A stretch of DNA of 64,000 nucleotides from Bacteroidales bacterium UBA4360 (GCA_002393945.1 DGSO01000020.1:62001-126000), one strand, 5' to 3'. Positions 52,709 to 62,637 are shown, counted from the first letter of the stretch. Made by a program: numbers and translations. The notes: generated from the letters alone by a model not told the origin.

Positions 52709-53542
52709 ATGAGAGTTTCTGCAGTACATACCGGCATTATAATGCTGCTTGCGGCAATATCATCCTGTAAATCAATGGTACTTGAAAACAGGAAGGAATG
52801 TCCTGCCCAGTTATTCATAGACCTGGAAGACAATGAGAATCTTGAAGGAAAGGCATCGGTACGGATTGCGGTGAGGGACAGCCGCACAAGTCAGGTGATG
52901 GCTGCAGATACTCCCCATTTGGAAGATCTTGATCCGGACAAGTATTCGCTCATAATTCACAAGACAGAGAATATCGTTGTATCGGGAGTGACCGGGGTTT
53001 TGAGGAGCAAGGAAGAAGGGAGTTCAAGGACTCTGACCATTCCAAGCGGCCAGGAAGGCGATCCGCTGTATCTGTTCACATCTGAGATTCCGGCCATGGA
53101 TGACGAACTCATCGTCCCTGCAAAACTCAGAAAGGAACATTCCAAAATCACATTCCGGTTCGCGTTGGAAGACGGGGTATTCCCCTACCATGTCTCCGTT
53201 ATCGGCAATACGTCCGGGACAGACCTCATTAGCGGGATGCCGGTTGAAGGGCCGTTCAGGCACGAGATGGAGGAGCTGTCGGCAGGAGTGTTCTCTTGCA
53301 TCGTTCCAAGGCAGGCAGATCTTCTTCTGGCACTGGAGCTCAGCCCGAGGGAAGGCCTCAACGCCGATGAAGGGTTCTCCGGCATACTCCTGCTGTGGGA
53401 TTACCTGCAGCGGCTGGACGGATTCTCCTGGGACCTTGAAAACCTGCCGGACATCAATCTGGACATCGATTTCTTCCATCTCAGCATCACCATAGGAATC
53501 AACGACTGGAATATAGCACAAACAATTAGCATAAGCATCTGA
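52709..53542 (+). CDS. FimB/Mfa2-family fimbrial anchor lipoprotein
   Basis: 277 residues. Lipobox SSC in MRVSAVHTGIIMLLAAISSCK, then NRKECPAQLFIDL, matching the start of the Mfa2/FimB family (PF08842), which anchors and limits the length of fimbriae in Porphyromonas. Further family-like strands are LIVPAKLRKEHSKITFRF and the final ITIGINDWNIAQTISI. One base after the fimbrillin gene, the same order as fimA-fimB and mfa1-mfa2. Confidence 0.82.
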   Translation: MRVSAVHTGIIMLLAAISSCKSMVLENRKECPAQLFIDLEDNENLEGKASVRIAVRDSRTSQVMAADTPHLEDLDPDKYSLIIHKTENIVVSGVTGVLRSKEEGSSRTLTIPSGQEGDPLYLFTSEIPAMDDELIVPAKLRKEHSKITFRFALEDGVFPYHVSVIGNTSGTDLISGMPVEGPFRHEMEELSAGVFSCIVPRQADLLLALELSPREGLNADEGFSGILLLWDYLQRLDGFSWDLENLPDINLDIDFFHLSITIGINDWNIAQTISISI

Positions 53543-53543
53543 T

Positions 53544-54398
53544 ATGAAAACAACCACATTAGGCATGATAGGCATGCTCGTGATACTGTCGGCCTGCGGA
53601 AAGGTCTCAGAGACAGAAACGGCAAACGGACCTGTTCCCATCGAATTCACCTTCGAACAGCCGGACTTTACCATCGACACGAAAGCTGTCACGGAAACGA
53701 CGCAGGCCACGCTTACTTCAATACAGGTCAGCGCATACTCCGGGACGCAGGGTAAATGGCTTTGGAGCAACGTTACTTTCTACCAAGGCAGCAACGGCCA
53801 TTTTACTGGGTCGATGTTCTGGCCAAGCACAGACCAGGACCTCTCATTCTATGCCGCAAACTACGACATTAAGACTACTGATGATGGTTTCTTGGTCAAA
53901 CCTACCACCTGCGGGAAAGACATCGTATGCGGTTATAAGGGCAGTTCGGTACAGTATCTTGGTCTGAATACAATCGAACTCAAGCACATCTTCACGCGAA
54001 TAGGGACAACTGTAGTAAGCAGCCGGGATTCGTATGAAATCAGCGGTCTCTCACTTAAAATCACGCCGCTGGTTCCGGGCACGAATACCAGTTACAACAT
54101 AGGGACATCCACTTGGACCAATCCCGTAGCGGATACACCTGTCGTGTTAAGTTCAGAAATCGGGACCAAACAAAACGATTTCATGATGATACCCGGGAAA
54201 TACAAGTTCAGCGCAACATGGACAGCAAGCAAAAAGGGGTACACCCAGACCTATACCAATGTCGAATCGGCAGAATTCGAGCTTAAACCGGGGTACAAAT
54301 ACGGAATAAACTGCACTGTGGGCGGAAACGCGAGCGACCTCGAACTCAGTTTCACTGTCGAAAACTGGAAGTCCGACAGTATAAACATCGTATTTTGA
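53544..54398 (+). CDS. Fimbrillin-like lipoprotein (Mfa_like_1 type)
   Basis: 284 residues. Lipobox SAC (MIGMLVILSACGK). Contains the Mfa_like_1 pattern: VPIEFTFEQPDFTIDTKAVTE near the start, FWPSTDQDLSFYAANYD, IELKHIFTRIGTTV and the closing KPGYKYGINCTVGGNASDLE then FTVENWKSDSINIVF. Such subunits are accessory or minor pilins. One base after the Mfa2-like gene; overlaps the next gene by 4 nt. Confidence 0.82.
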   Translation: MKTTTLGMIGMLVILSACGKVSETETANGPVPIEFTFEQPDFTIDTKAVTETTQATLTSIQVSAYSGTQGKWLWSNVTFYQGSNGHFTGSMFWPSTDQDLSFYAANYDIKTTDDGFLVKPTTCGKDIVCGYKGSSVQYLGLNTIELKHIFTRIGTTVVSSRDSYEISGLSLKITPLVPGTNTSYNIGTSTWTNPVADTPVVLSSEIGTKQNDFMMIPGKYKFSATWTASKKGYTQTYTNVESAEFELKPGYKYGINCTVGGNASDLELSFTVENWKSDSINIVF

Positions 54399-55297
54399 AA
54401 AGGATAAGTTCATATCTCTTCATTGCTATCGCCTTTCTTTCCGGCTGCGTCAGGGAAGAGCCCCAGGAGACCACCAGTAATACTTTAAGGGTTTCAAAGA
54501 GGCTGAATCCAGGAAGCGCCGGTCCGGAAGAACTGGACCTGTATGCATTCAGAAGGAGTGACGGCTGCCTGGAAACCATATCTTCCGGAAGCGGCGACAG
54601 CATTTCGGTCAATCTCGTCAAAGGCAGGGAGTACAACCTCTATCTTATCGGCAACGGGCATGGTATCGCTTACGGAATCGGCGATGAGGAAGAGTTCCTG
54701 CAAAAGCGGATCCGTCTCGAGGACAACGATCCGTCAAGGCCAGTGTTCTTCTCTTCCGCCATTTCATACAAATGCCTGGACGAAGAGCCGCTTATCGGCC
54801 TCAGGCGATACCTGTCCAGGATAAGCATAAAAGAGATAAGGTCGGAATGGCTTGAAGACATGCCCTGCAAGGTAACGATGATTGCCGTTGTAAATGCTTC
54901 GGGAAGCATTCCTCTGTCCGGGATACCCGACGACAAAGACATTTGCTACAACCGCGCCGGAGTCATGGATGAACTTTCCGGGAAAATCAGGGACATGCTG
55001 GTATGGGAGGGTGAAATCGACATCCGGACATCTTCGATGACGGGATTGAGCCTGTACACCCTCCCAAGCAGTTCCACCAGACTTGCAATCAGGGTTGCCC
55101 ACGGCAGCGAAATCAATTGGTATCCGGTAGAACTCCCGGTCATGAGATGCAACACAGACTATGAAATTGACTGCGTTGTAATCAAAGGACCGGGAAGCCC
55201 CGGGCCGGATCAGGAAATAGACCGCAGATCGGTCTCTTTCGACATCACAGTCAAACCATGGGAAAATGAAAATATAGACGTCGATTTCAGTATATGA
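54395..55297 (+). CDS. Fimbrial accessory lipoprotein (Mfa-like)
   Basis: 300 residues starting at TTG within a TTGA overlap with the preceding gene. MKRISSYLFIAIAFLSGCVRE is a lipoprotein signal, which supports this start. The body has fimbrillin-like strands: ELDLYAFRRSDGCLETISSG, RYLSRISIKEIRSEW and the closing SFDITVKPWENENIDVDFSI with the conserved Trp. Probably a minor subunit. 4-nt overlap with the next gene. Confidence 0.72.
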   Translation: MKRISSYLFIAIAFLSGCVREEPQETTSNTLRVSKRLNPGSAGPEELDLYAFRRSDGCLETISSGSGDSISVNLVKGREYNLYLIGNGHGIAYGIGDEEEFLQKRIRLEDNDPSRPVFFSSAISYKCLDEEPLIGLRRYLSRISIKEIRSEWLEDMPCKVTMIAVVNASGSIPLSGIPDDKDICYNRAGVMDELSGKIRDMLVWEGEIDIRTSSMTGLSLYTLPSSSTRLAIRVAHGSEINWYPVELPVMRCNTDYEIDCVVIKGPGSPGPDQEIDRRSVSFDITVKPWENENIDVDFSI

Positions 55298-56316
55298 TTA
55301 AAAGATTGGCAACCGCTGCCCTCATTCTTACTTTGGCAGCCTGCTCCGCAAAGCACGAAGAAGGGACTTCGGAGATTCATTTCTCACTCCTGAGTCCCAC
55401 CAAAAATACAGGTGTAAGCGATGATAATGAAAAGGAGATAAGCCGCTGGGCAGTATTTCTGTATAACTCCACAGACCCGTCAGAGATGTTCATATCGACG
55501 GCAGGAGGCCGGTCAGGCATCGATTTTACGGTAAGAAGCGGGATACTTTACAAGGCATACGCAGTTGCGAACTACCCCGAGTATGGAGAATTCGCTCTTG
55601 ATCCGGAACAGTTTCCAGAAGAAAGCGCCCTTCTTGGCACAATGCTTTCGCTTGCCGACTACAGCCCTTCATCGCTCCCCATGTTTGGGGAAACATCGGT
55701 AAATGCTGTCCCGGGAGAGATGTCAAAGACCATATATCTGACAAGACTGGTCTCCAAGATAGCAGTAGAAAGAATCCACGCAGACTTGGAAGAGGAACGT
55801 TTCCGCTCACTCCCCTTCACGTTGAAAGCTCTTTATCTCACTAATGTCTGGTGCAGAAACAGCCTGGGGGAAGATCTGCCTGCAAATGATTCTGCCGACC
55901 TGTGGTATAACGCCATGGGATGGCACGGGTCGGGTACAAACCAGGCGCTTGACAATTTAGTGTCGGACAGGACGATAAACGCCCTGATACCGCAAGGCGG
56001 GTACTACGACACCGTGCACAGTTTCTACACTATGCCAAACACCGTTACTCTGGAGCAGGACAGCAGGAGTCCATCCTGGTCTTCAAGATGCACACGGCTC
56101 GTTATAGAAGCAGAAATCGGCTCCAGGACATATTATTACCCGGTAACCATTCCAAAGATGTCCAGGGGCTCCGCTTACATCATTGAAGAAGCGACGGTCA
56201 GAAAACTTGGGTCCCTCGATCCTGAAGAGAAAATACCCGGGGCCATTGATGTCAAGTTCAGTATTTCCACACCAGACAGCTGGGATGAGACATACAATAT
56301 ATCAGAAAACTCATGA
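55294..56316 (+). CDS. Fimbrial accessory lipoprotein (Mfa-like)
   Basis: 340 residues. Lipobox AAC (MIKRLATAALILTLAACSAK). Fold pattern resembles the two preceding proteins: ISRWAVFLYNSTDPSEMF, IYLTRLVSKIAVERIHADL (the helix-strand region before the cleavage groove in fimbrillins) and a last strand VKFSISTPDSWDETYNI. Signal peptide begins with MIKRL as in the next protein, hinting at duplication. Overlaps both neighbours by 4 nt. Confidence 0.7.
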   Translation: MIKRLATAALILTLAACSAKHEEGTSEIHFSLLSPTKNTGVSDDNEKEISRWAVFLYNSTDPSEMFISTAGGRSGIDFTVRSGILYKAYAVANYPEYGEFALDPEQFPEESALLGTMLSLADYSPSSLPMFGETSVNAVPGEMSKTIYLTRLVSKIAVERIHADLEEERFRSLPFTLKALYLTNVWCRNSLGEDLPANDSADLWYNAMGWHGSGTNQALDNLVSDRTINALIPQGGYYDTVHSFYTMPNTVTLEQDSRSPSWSSRCTRLVIEAEIGSRTYYYPVTIPKMSRGSAYIIEEATVRKLGSLDPEEKIPGAIDVKFSISTPDSWDETYNISENS

Positions 56317-58715
56317 TTAAAAGACTAATACCTATTTTGGGCCTTCTTGCGACTGTGCCGGTCTCATGCACAAGGGATCCCGGTGACGGGGAAAGTGTGT
56401 CCACGTTCGCAGTATCGGCCGATGACGCCTGGGGAATTACGGACACGAAGAGCCTCCTCAGCGACGGCTCAGTCGAGAGCAAGGTAAGCTGCATGAGCAT
56501 CGGGCTGTACTGCGAGGGCAATCTAAGGACCGCAGCGCACTATGCATCGGCCAGCGGAAAGCTAAAGCTCGAAAACAGAGACGATTACACTGTTTACGCG
56601 CTGGTGAATATGGGCGATATGAGTCATGCCTTTCCGGAAAACGAGTCGGAGGTTGGAGAGATTTCCTACAGGCTTCAGTCTTATGACCAAGGCCCCGGGA
56701 GCATCAATGCGGCCGGTATTCCCATGGCGGGATCGGCACACTTCACCAGCGGCGGGCCGGAGGAGGTGGAGATACCTGTCAAGCGGCTCCTTGCAAAAGT
56801 TACGGCCAATATGAAGGCAGACTGGCCTGGAGGGAAGATACGCCGGGCCTTCGTCGGCAACATGAACGGAGTCCTGAAACCATTCGGAAAAAGCGTCCTT
56901 ACAAGGCCCGAGGATGTTTTCACTCTATCAGTCGAATCAGGGATGCCGGAAAGCCCGTCGGCATCGGCAAGCATAGTATTGTATGTCCCGGAAAACCTGC
57001 AGGGGGAGATAAGCGGCATCGGCTCAAGCGAAGAGAAGTCCCCGGATGCGAACCTTGAAGTCATGAACAAGGGCAGCCTGCTAACCTTTCTTCAGGTCGA
57101 AGTTGAAGGCGACGGCTTATACAGCGGACTGATGACATACAGAAACTTCCTTGGGAACAACGCCACCGGCAATTTCGACATTGAAAGGAACTGCTCATAC
57201 ATATGGGACATAAACTACTCCGAGGATAAACTCTCCCGTGCCGAATGGAAATACGATTCCTCCGCACTGGAAGACCTCCGCAGCATCAGTGTCGAATCCC
57301 CCGTACTGTTTTTCCCGGGCATGACAATAACGCTGTCGGACTACGTCTCAGCCAACATTCCCATCAACACCATAGGCTGGAGCGCAAGAATAATGCAGAC
57401 GCCCGACAAGGATGATCCCATCGAGACTGTCCTGAACCCCTCAGACATATCCGGGCCCAGTTTCGAAACAGTCTCCATGATACATGCCGAAGACCTTCGC
57501 AATATAATTGTGGGAATATACCCGCTCAGCAACCCCACGGCAAAACTGAGAAAAGAAATAAAGATGTATGCTGCCGAACAGTATATCTTTTGGAAGAATA
57601 CCCGCAGCGGCAAATACTATATCTATCCGGGCAGGACGGCAGACACTGAAGCGAATTATGTCGCGTCCTACTATGAAGATGATGACGACTGGCCGGTAAC
57701 TGTCTACTTCAAAGGGAAAGGCGGCAGGGACTGGTTCTGGACCGATTCACCTGCATCCGGAATCAGTTCCCAGTATCTCGGAGACACCGGAAAGGAGTAT
57801 GAACTGATACGATACTCTGCCGATCCTGCAACCCTTCCGGGAGAATGCGAGCTGGTACTGAGCACATACGACGGCTACCGGGACAAGGCAACCCTTCACA
57901 TATGCGACACGCGATTCATAAAATGGACGGACCGCTCAAACGCAGTCCCCTCTTCCGGAAACAACTTCTCCTCATACAAGTTCATGTCAGAAAACAAAAT
58001 AACAGTGACACTTCCACCAGGGAGCCAGTATGCTTCGGCACGGGGGCTGACATTCACCCAGTTCAATACCCCGTTCAGTTTCATCGCAGGAGACAGGAGT
58101 GCCGACATCAAGAGCCTGAACCCGATGCTGTCCGGATATCCATTTGAAGGGAAAAGCCTGCTTAACAGCAACTGGAGCGACAGGATAGGCATAAACTACA
58201 GCAGTAGCATGGGCACTTACGGGATGTATGGAGACAACAGTATGTCCGGTTATCTCAATCTGATTCCGGCTGTAAACACCACCCTTACTAATTCAGGTCA
58301 GTATACGGTACGCATTTTTGCCAAGAACGGATACAACGATGCCACGAGGCACACTATTGAAGCCCGCATCATATGCGCACAGAGCGGGACTTACTATGAA
58401 CTGGTACTCATTCCTGCAATATCCAAAGTGCAGCTTGGCTCGACTATTACCTTAAAACCCGTGCTGTACGTGATAGAGATACAGGGCCCGAACGAGGTCA
58501 GCTACCGAAGAACCGAGTTGAGCCCTACATCCTCATACTTGACCTGGAATGGAGCCCCGGGCGGGGTGTTTACAGCAACGGAGCCCGGCAACTACCGCGT
58601 TTCATGCTCATACCTTGGCGGAAGGAGCATCGGTTATGCAGACATTGAAGTAAGTTCGTCAGACATCGACATATATGGAGACTGGGATGGCGGAGGATCG
58701 GAGATACTCGATTAA
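56313..58715 (+). CDS. Large fimbrial lipoprotein (DUF4906-type)
   Basis: 800 residues. Lipobox VSC (MIKRLIPILGLLATVPVSCTR). Residues 1-300 are fimbrillin-like (KLKLENRDDYTVYALVNMG, EVEIPVKRLLAKVTANMKA, RNCSYIWDINYSEDKL), and residues about 320-800 form several Ig-like or beta-sandwich repeats ending in a bacterial Ig-like fold (SYLTWNGAPGGVFTATEPGNYRVSC). DUF4906-type proteins occupy the tip position in Bacteroidales fimbrial loci. Likely tip or near-tip adhesin. Confidence 0.7.
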   Translation: MIKRLIPILGLLATVPVSCTRDPGDGESVSTFAVSADDAWGITDTKSLLSDGSVESKVSCMSIGLYCEGNLRTAAHYASASGKLKLENRDDYTVYALVNMGDMSHAFPENESEVGEISYRLQSYDQGPGSINAAGIPMAGSAHFTSGGPEEVEIPVKRLLAKVTANMKADWPGGKIRRAFVGNMNGVLKPFGKSVLTRPEDVFTLSVESGMPESPSASASIVLYVPENLQGEISGIGSSEEKSPDANLEVMNKGSLLTFLQVEVEGDGLYSGLMTYRNFLGNNATGNFDIERNCSYIWDINYSEDKLSRAEWKYDSSALEDLRSISVESPVLFFPGMTITLSDYVSANIPINTIGWSARIMQTPDKDDPIETVLNPSDISGPSFETVSMIHAEDLRNIIVGIYPLSNPTAKLRKEIKMYAAEQYIFWKNTRSGKYYIYPGRTADTEANYVASYYEDDDDWPVTVYFKGKGGRDWFWTDSPASGISSQYLGDTGKEYELIRYSADPATLPGECELVLSTYDGYRDKATLHICDTRFIKWTDRSNAVPSSGNNFSSYKFMSENKITVTLPPGSQYASARGLTFTQFNTPFSFIAGDRSADIKSLNPMLSGYPFEGKSLLNSNWSDRIGINYSSSMGTYGMYGDNSMSGYLNLIPAVNTTLTNSGQYTVRIFAKNGYNDATRHTIEARIICAQSGTYYELVLIPAISKVQLGSTITLKPVLYVIEIQGPNEVSYRRTELSPTSSYLTWNGAPGGVFTATEPGNYRVSCSYLGGRSIGYADIEVSSSDIDIYGDWDGGGSEILD

Positions 58716-58728
58716 ACAGCTAAAGAAC

Positions 58729-61700
58729 ATGAAAAGAGTTTTGTTAATATTCAGCCTGCTGGCGGCAGCTCTGTCATGCAGCAGAAAGGAGACATCGACA
58801 GATGGAGAAAGTGCAGTCACCTACGTCAATGTAGGCGTCAGGCTCACCGGGCCCTCGGATACGAAATCCGTATTGACGGCGGAAGCCGAGAATTTTCACA
58901 GCGCCCTGCTTCTGGCCTATAATCCGGCAACTGGGGAACTGCTCCGATATGGCGCTAACGCCGGATCCCTGGAGGGTTCGCCGATTGTGAAAACCACTTC
59001 TTCAAGCAGTTTCTCCTGGCCTCTGCCCATGAATACGGAACTTAGGATTTACTGCATAATCAATCCGCCTCAAGTAATGTCAAGCGGGGTCTCGAACGGC
59101 CTGTTCAACAATGAAAAGCAGATCATGTCCTCAAAGTTTGTCTGCTCAAACGTCAGCTCACTTGCAGCGCTCGGCCAGTCATCGGCAGGTCTTCCCAAGG
59201 CCGGTGTTCTCAACATCGGGAAGGATGAGTTCACGGAAGACAATTCCTCCATATCGATAGAAGTGAAGAACCTCTTCGCAAAATTCGGATTGACAGTGGA
59301 CAAAACCGGAATTCCCGAAAGCGCCGGTTTCAAGGTGAACAGTGTCAAGGTATTTGCCGCCAACACATCGGTCCCTTATTTTTCCGACGAATTCCGGCAG
59401 ACAGATGCCTTGATGCTGAAAGACTTCGACTATGCAACCGCTTCAGACCTGCAGAAACTAAGCCGGGGCGGCAGCCAGAACGGCATCGTCCTGTATGCCA
59501 TTGAAAACTGCCAGGGCATCCGTGAAGGAGCAAGGACATGGAAAAGCGTCAGGGAAGACCTCTCCTCCTGGGCCGATATCAATCTCTGCACGAGGCTTCT
59601 CATAGAATATGAACTGAACTCAAAAGTATATGCAAAGGAGATATTCCTGGGCTCAGGCGACATGAAAACCGATTTCAACGTAAGGCGGAATATATACAAG
59701 AACATCGTTCTCCGGCCGGGAGAGGACATATCGGAAAACTCTCCGTTCTTCTCTTTCAACGACGACGTAGTCTACAGCCATCCCGGGGACGATTTCTCCT
59801 CAACGGACGGAATACACTCCAATCTTGAAGGATACGGCAGTCTGACCCTGGCATTCAATCATTCTGACGGCAGGGCTGCCGACAACCTCTTCCTGAACAC
59901 ATCGGTAAACGCCAGCGGATATGGTTTTTCCGTATCTTCATCGGCAGCACTTGGAGAGTATTACATAACAGGCGGGATTCAAGGAGATTTCTACTGGCCT
60001 ACATTCGGGACCACCGTTTCATCGGTAACAGACAAGGTAAGGCTCGTACTCACAGAGCAGAAAAAACTTACGTTTGAACTGACAACACCCGCCGGCGACA
60101 TATATCCGTATCTTCCTGTAGAATATAAATCCAAAGAGTACTTTCCGCTCTCGAACGCAAACTCGGTTATTGAGAGCATCAGATTCCAGTCTCTTCCGGA
60201 GAACATAGCCAACTATTATACGGTCATTGACAAGGTACTGGAAGACAGAGGCTACAGAATAGCTGTCACGGTATATCCCAGCCATCCCGGAACAATGGAG
60301 GGGCTGAGTATCAGTTATGGAGAGGAAGGCGCTTCGGCTGCTTTTCCGCCTGTCACCGTTCTGGCTCCCGATGTATTGGTATGGAATGATGACCGTAACT
60401 TTCCGGCTGCAACAGAAGAAGGAAAAATACGCGTCGATGCGCTTGGGACCAACACAAACTGCAGCTGGAAACTGTGCAGACAGGGATCGGCAGACATACT
60501 CCCGGCACCAGTCTGCGGAGCGCTCGCTTTCTCCGTTGCCAAGACAGATCCATACGGGACGATGCTCAAAACATCCAAGGGCAGAGTGACGGGCTGCACG
60601 GCTGCCGTTATCATCAACGTTTCCGGATTCAGCAACCTGCCGGGATTCAATGCAGACAATTACACCTTCAACGGCCTCAACCTGAAAGTGAAAGGGGTGT
60701 TCACCTACCCCGGCGGCTATTCTGTAAGCAGTGAGACTGACGCGTTTATCACGAACCCTCTCAATAACTACAGTTACGATGGCAAGACACTGGAATATAA
60801 AGTCCATCAGGGACGCAGCGCGCAGGAAGAATACGTGACCGTATCGTCCGATTATTACACTCCGGAGTACATGCTCTCCTGGACTTCGAGGGTATTCAGC
60901 GTAGACCTCACAAGAAACAGAAGCCGCGCGTGCAACGGCCTGGAAGTCTGGACGGAGTATTCCACGGTAGAAAACATCTCCGGATTCAAAAACAAGGCGG
61001 CACTCCCCTCTTACGTCGTCAAGATATATGAAAACATGGAAGTATGGGGGGCAGTATACTATGGAAAGAAGCTCATGAATTCCATAAGCCGGGAGACCAT
61101 GACATTCGTCCACAGCATCATAAGGATATATAACCACTACAATGTATTCGCCGCCTACGATGCCCAGGAAAAGAAGACAGCCCCTCCCGACTGGGACGAC
61201 CTGGGGAACTACTCATGGCCGTTCTACCTCCTATGGTACTATCTTGGGTGTTTCAATGCCCATACAGTCAACAATTTCGACCTTGGGAGCGACAAAGACG
61301 AGCTTTCTCCCCTCATTGAGACGTCAATCACCAGCAGCACCCGCGCCCAGCCGGTTCTTACAGGGTACTCCAGGTTGGTGGGGAGGAAAATACCAGCCCA
61401 TGGGACCTTGAGCACTGCCGCACGAAACAATTACCAGATATATGAAAAAGCCGGGAGTGCGCCGTTCTACAGACATTATGTGATTGGCTATTATGACAAC
61501 AAATCACAGGGCAGATACAGCATCTTTTATGACTGGGTATATGCAGAAGGCGTCGACAACAGCTACCTCCCTATATATTGGAGACTCGTTGCGGCCAGCA
61601 ACCAGCCATGGTTCAAGGTAGGGAGCGGAGACTATACCAAAAACGGGAAATATATCTCCAAAGTGGCGCGGACAAATACGGGGGAATACAATTTCACCAT

Positions 61701-62088
61701 CGTACCCTCCGGAGACAAGTCGCAGCAGAATCTCTATAAGGATAAGGACGGGAATGGATATCAGTACATCCATCTGTTCTGGGAGGACAAGCCCGGCAGG
61801 GTTGTCATAAACAGCAAAAAGATGAACCCGGCCACAAATTATAATGCCGATTTGTGCATCGTCAACGGCTGGTACAACCCGGGCCTGTACAGCAATGGAC
61901 TCCCCGTTCTCAAAGAGCACGTCGGAATGTATTTCTACCCCGAAAGCACTTCATCCAACAGCCGCGCCGGATATCCTGCGTATTACAGTTACGACAAACC
62001 GTATTCTTTGTACGACGAAGCCGCGAACATGGAAACGAGCCTCAGATTCGGCAATCTTGACCAACGAGACAGGGATGCCGCCCGGTAA
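58729..62088 (+). CDS. Giant fimbrial tip lipoprotein
   Basis: 1119 residues from the ATG at 58729, which gives the lipoprotein signal MKRVLLIFSLLAAALSCSRK; an in-frame start at 58675 lies inside the previous gene. The first 330 residues repeat the fimbrillin-like plan of its neighbour (YVNVGVRLTGPSDTKSV, ISIEVKNLFAKFGLTV, NVRRNIYKNIVL). The remainder is beta-rich and aromatic (many Y and W after residue 750), consistent with a ligand-binding adhesin. Last gene of the cluster. Confidence 0.68.
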   Translation: MKRVLLIFSLLAAALSCSRKETSTDGESAVTYVNVGVRLTGPSDTKSVLTAEAENFHSALLLAYNPATGELLRYGANAGSLEGSPIVKTTSSSSFSWPLPMNTELRIYCIINPPQVMSSGVSNGLFNNEKQIMSSKFVCSNVSSLAALGQSSAGLPKAGVLNIGKDEFTEDNSSISIEVKNLFAKFGLTVDKTGIPESAGFKVNSVKVFAANTSVPYFSDEFRQTDALMLKDFDYATASDLQKLSRGGSQNGIVLYAIENCQGIREGARTWKSVREDLSSWADINLCTRLLIEYELNSKVYAKEIFLGSGDMKTDFNVRRNIYKNIVLRPGEDISENSPFFSFNDDVVYSHPGDDFSSTDGIHSNLEGYGSLTLAFNHSDGRAADNLFLNTSVNASGYGFSVSSSAALGEYYITGGIQGDFYWPTFGTTVSSVTDKVRLVLTEQKKLTFELTTPAGDIYPYLPVEYKSKEYFPLSNANSVIESIRFQSLPENIANYYTVIDKVLEDRGYRIAVTVYPSHPGTMEGLSISYGEEGASAAFPPVTVLAPDVLVWNDDRNFPAATEEGKIRVDALGTNTNCSWKLCRQGSADILPAPVCGALAFSVAKTDPYGTMLKTSKGRVTGCTAAVIINVSGFSNLPGFNADNYTFNGLNLKVKGVFTYPGGYSVSSETDAFITNPLNNYSYDGKTLEYKVHQGRSAQEEYVTVSSDYYTPEYMLSWTSRVFSVDLTRNRSRACNGLEVWTEYSTVENISGFKNKAALPSYVVKIYENMEVWGAVYYGKKLMNSISRETMTFVHSIIRIYNHYNVFAAYDAQEKKTAPPDWDDLGNYSWPFYLLWYYLGCFNAHTVNNFDLGSDKDELSPLIETSITSSTRAQPVLTGYSRLVGRKIPAHGTLSTAARNNYQIYEKAGSAPFYRHYVIGYYDNKSQGRYSIFYDWVYAEGVDNSYLPIYWRLVAASNQPWFKVGSGDYTKNGKYISKVARTNTGEYNFTIVPSGDKSQQNLYKDKDGNGYQYIHLFWEDKPGRVVINSKKMNPATNYNADLCIVNGWYNPGLYSNGLPVLKEHVGMYFYPESTSSNSRAGYPAYYSYDKPYSLYDEAANMETSLRFGNLDQRDRDAAR

Positions 62089-62113
62089 ATTTCATCTTGG
62101 CAAAAAATTTGCG

Positions 62114-62121
62114 TATGTTTG
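62114..62121 (+). promoter_or_regulatory. -7 box for the NlpC/P60 gene, leaderless arrangement
   Basis: TATGTTTG followed by CATC and then the GTG start codon. A start site 4-5 nt after the box falls on the start codon. Confidence 0.5.
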
Positions 62122-62125
62122 CATC

Positions 62126-62602
62126 GTGAAACGATTGCAGGCATACGCAATTGCCATATTGGCAGTTCTTCTGGGTTCCGTTCAGGCAGGCGCCCAGCAG
62201 CCGCTGTCTGAACAGGTTGTGGAATATGCCAAGACCTTTATCGGCTGTCCCTACAGGCTTGGAGCGCCCGGCCCCAAGGAATTCGACTGTTCCAGCTACA
62301 CGAGCTATGTCTTCGGCCACTTCGGATATAATATTCCCGCATACTCCAAGACCCAGTTCCGCCAGGGCAGAAAGGTAGAAAGGTATTCGGAGCTTCAGAT
62401 CGGAGACCTTGTCTTCTTCGGCAAAAGGGCGGGAGCCCGCGACATCGGCCACGTAGGTATAGTGGTAAATATAGAAGAAGAAACAGGATCTTTCAGCTTC
62501 ATCCACGCCTCCGTTACCAAAGGAGTAACCATAGAAAGCGCCAATCATCCATATTTCCAGATGCGCTACATGGGAGCCAGAAGAATCATCCCGGATGAGT
62601 AA
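62126..62602 (+). CDS. NlpC/P60 family cysteine peptidase
   Basis: 158 residues from a GTG at 62126, chosen because it gives a clean signal peptide (VKRLQAYAIAILAVLLGSVQAGAQ); longer in-frame reading would lie inside the fimbrial tip gene. Peptidoglycan endopeptidase cleaving D-Glu-diaminopimelate bonds. Catalytic triad: C55 (FDCSSYTSYVF), H109 (IGHVGIV) and H127 (FIHAS). Followed by an intrinsic terminator. Confidence 0.9.
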   Translation: MKRLQAYAIAILAVLLGSVQAGAQQPLSEQVVEYAKTFIGCPYRLGAPGPKEFDCSSYTSYVFGHFGYNIPAYSKTQFRQGRKVERYSELQIGDLVFFGKRAGARDIGHVGIVVNIEEETGSFSFIHASVTKGVTIESANHPYFQMRYMGARRIIPDE

Positions 62603-62603
62603 A

Positions 62604-62637
62604 AAGATTCCCGGCTTGTCCGGAAATCTTTTTTTTT
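62604..62637 (+). terminator. Terminator of the NlpC/P60 gene
   Basis: AAGATT and CCGG (62604-62614) pair with CCGG and AATCTT (62620-62630) around a 5-nt loop, followed by nine T. The loop holds the -33 element of the tmRNA promoter. Confidence 0.85.

Noticed and set aside
60019..61137. Minus-strand frame of 372 codons opposite the fimbrial tip gene
   Set aside because: Antisense shadow; rich in unusual residues and with no recognisable domain.
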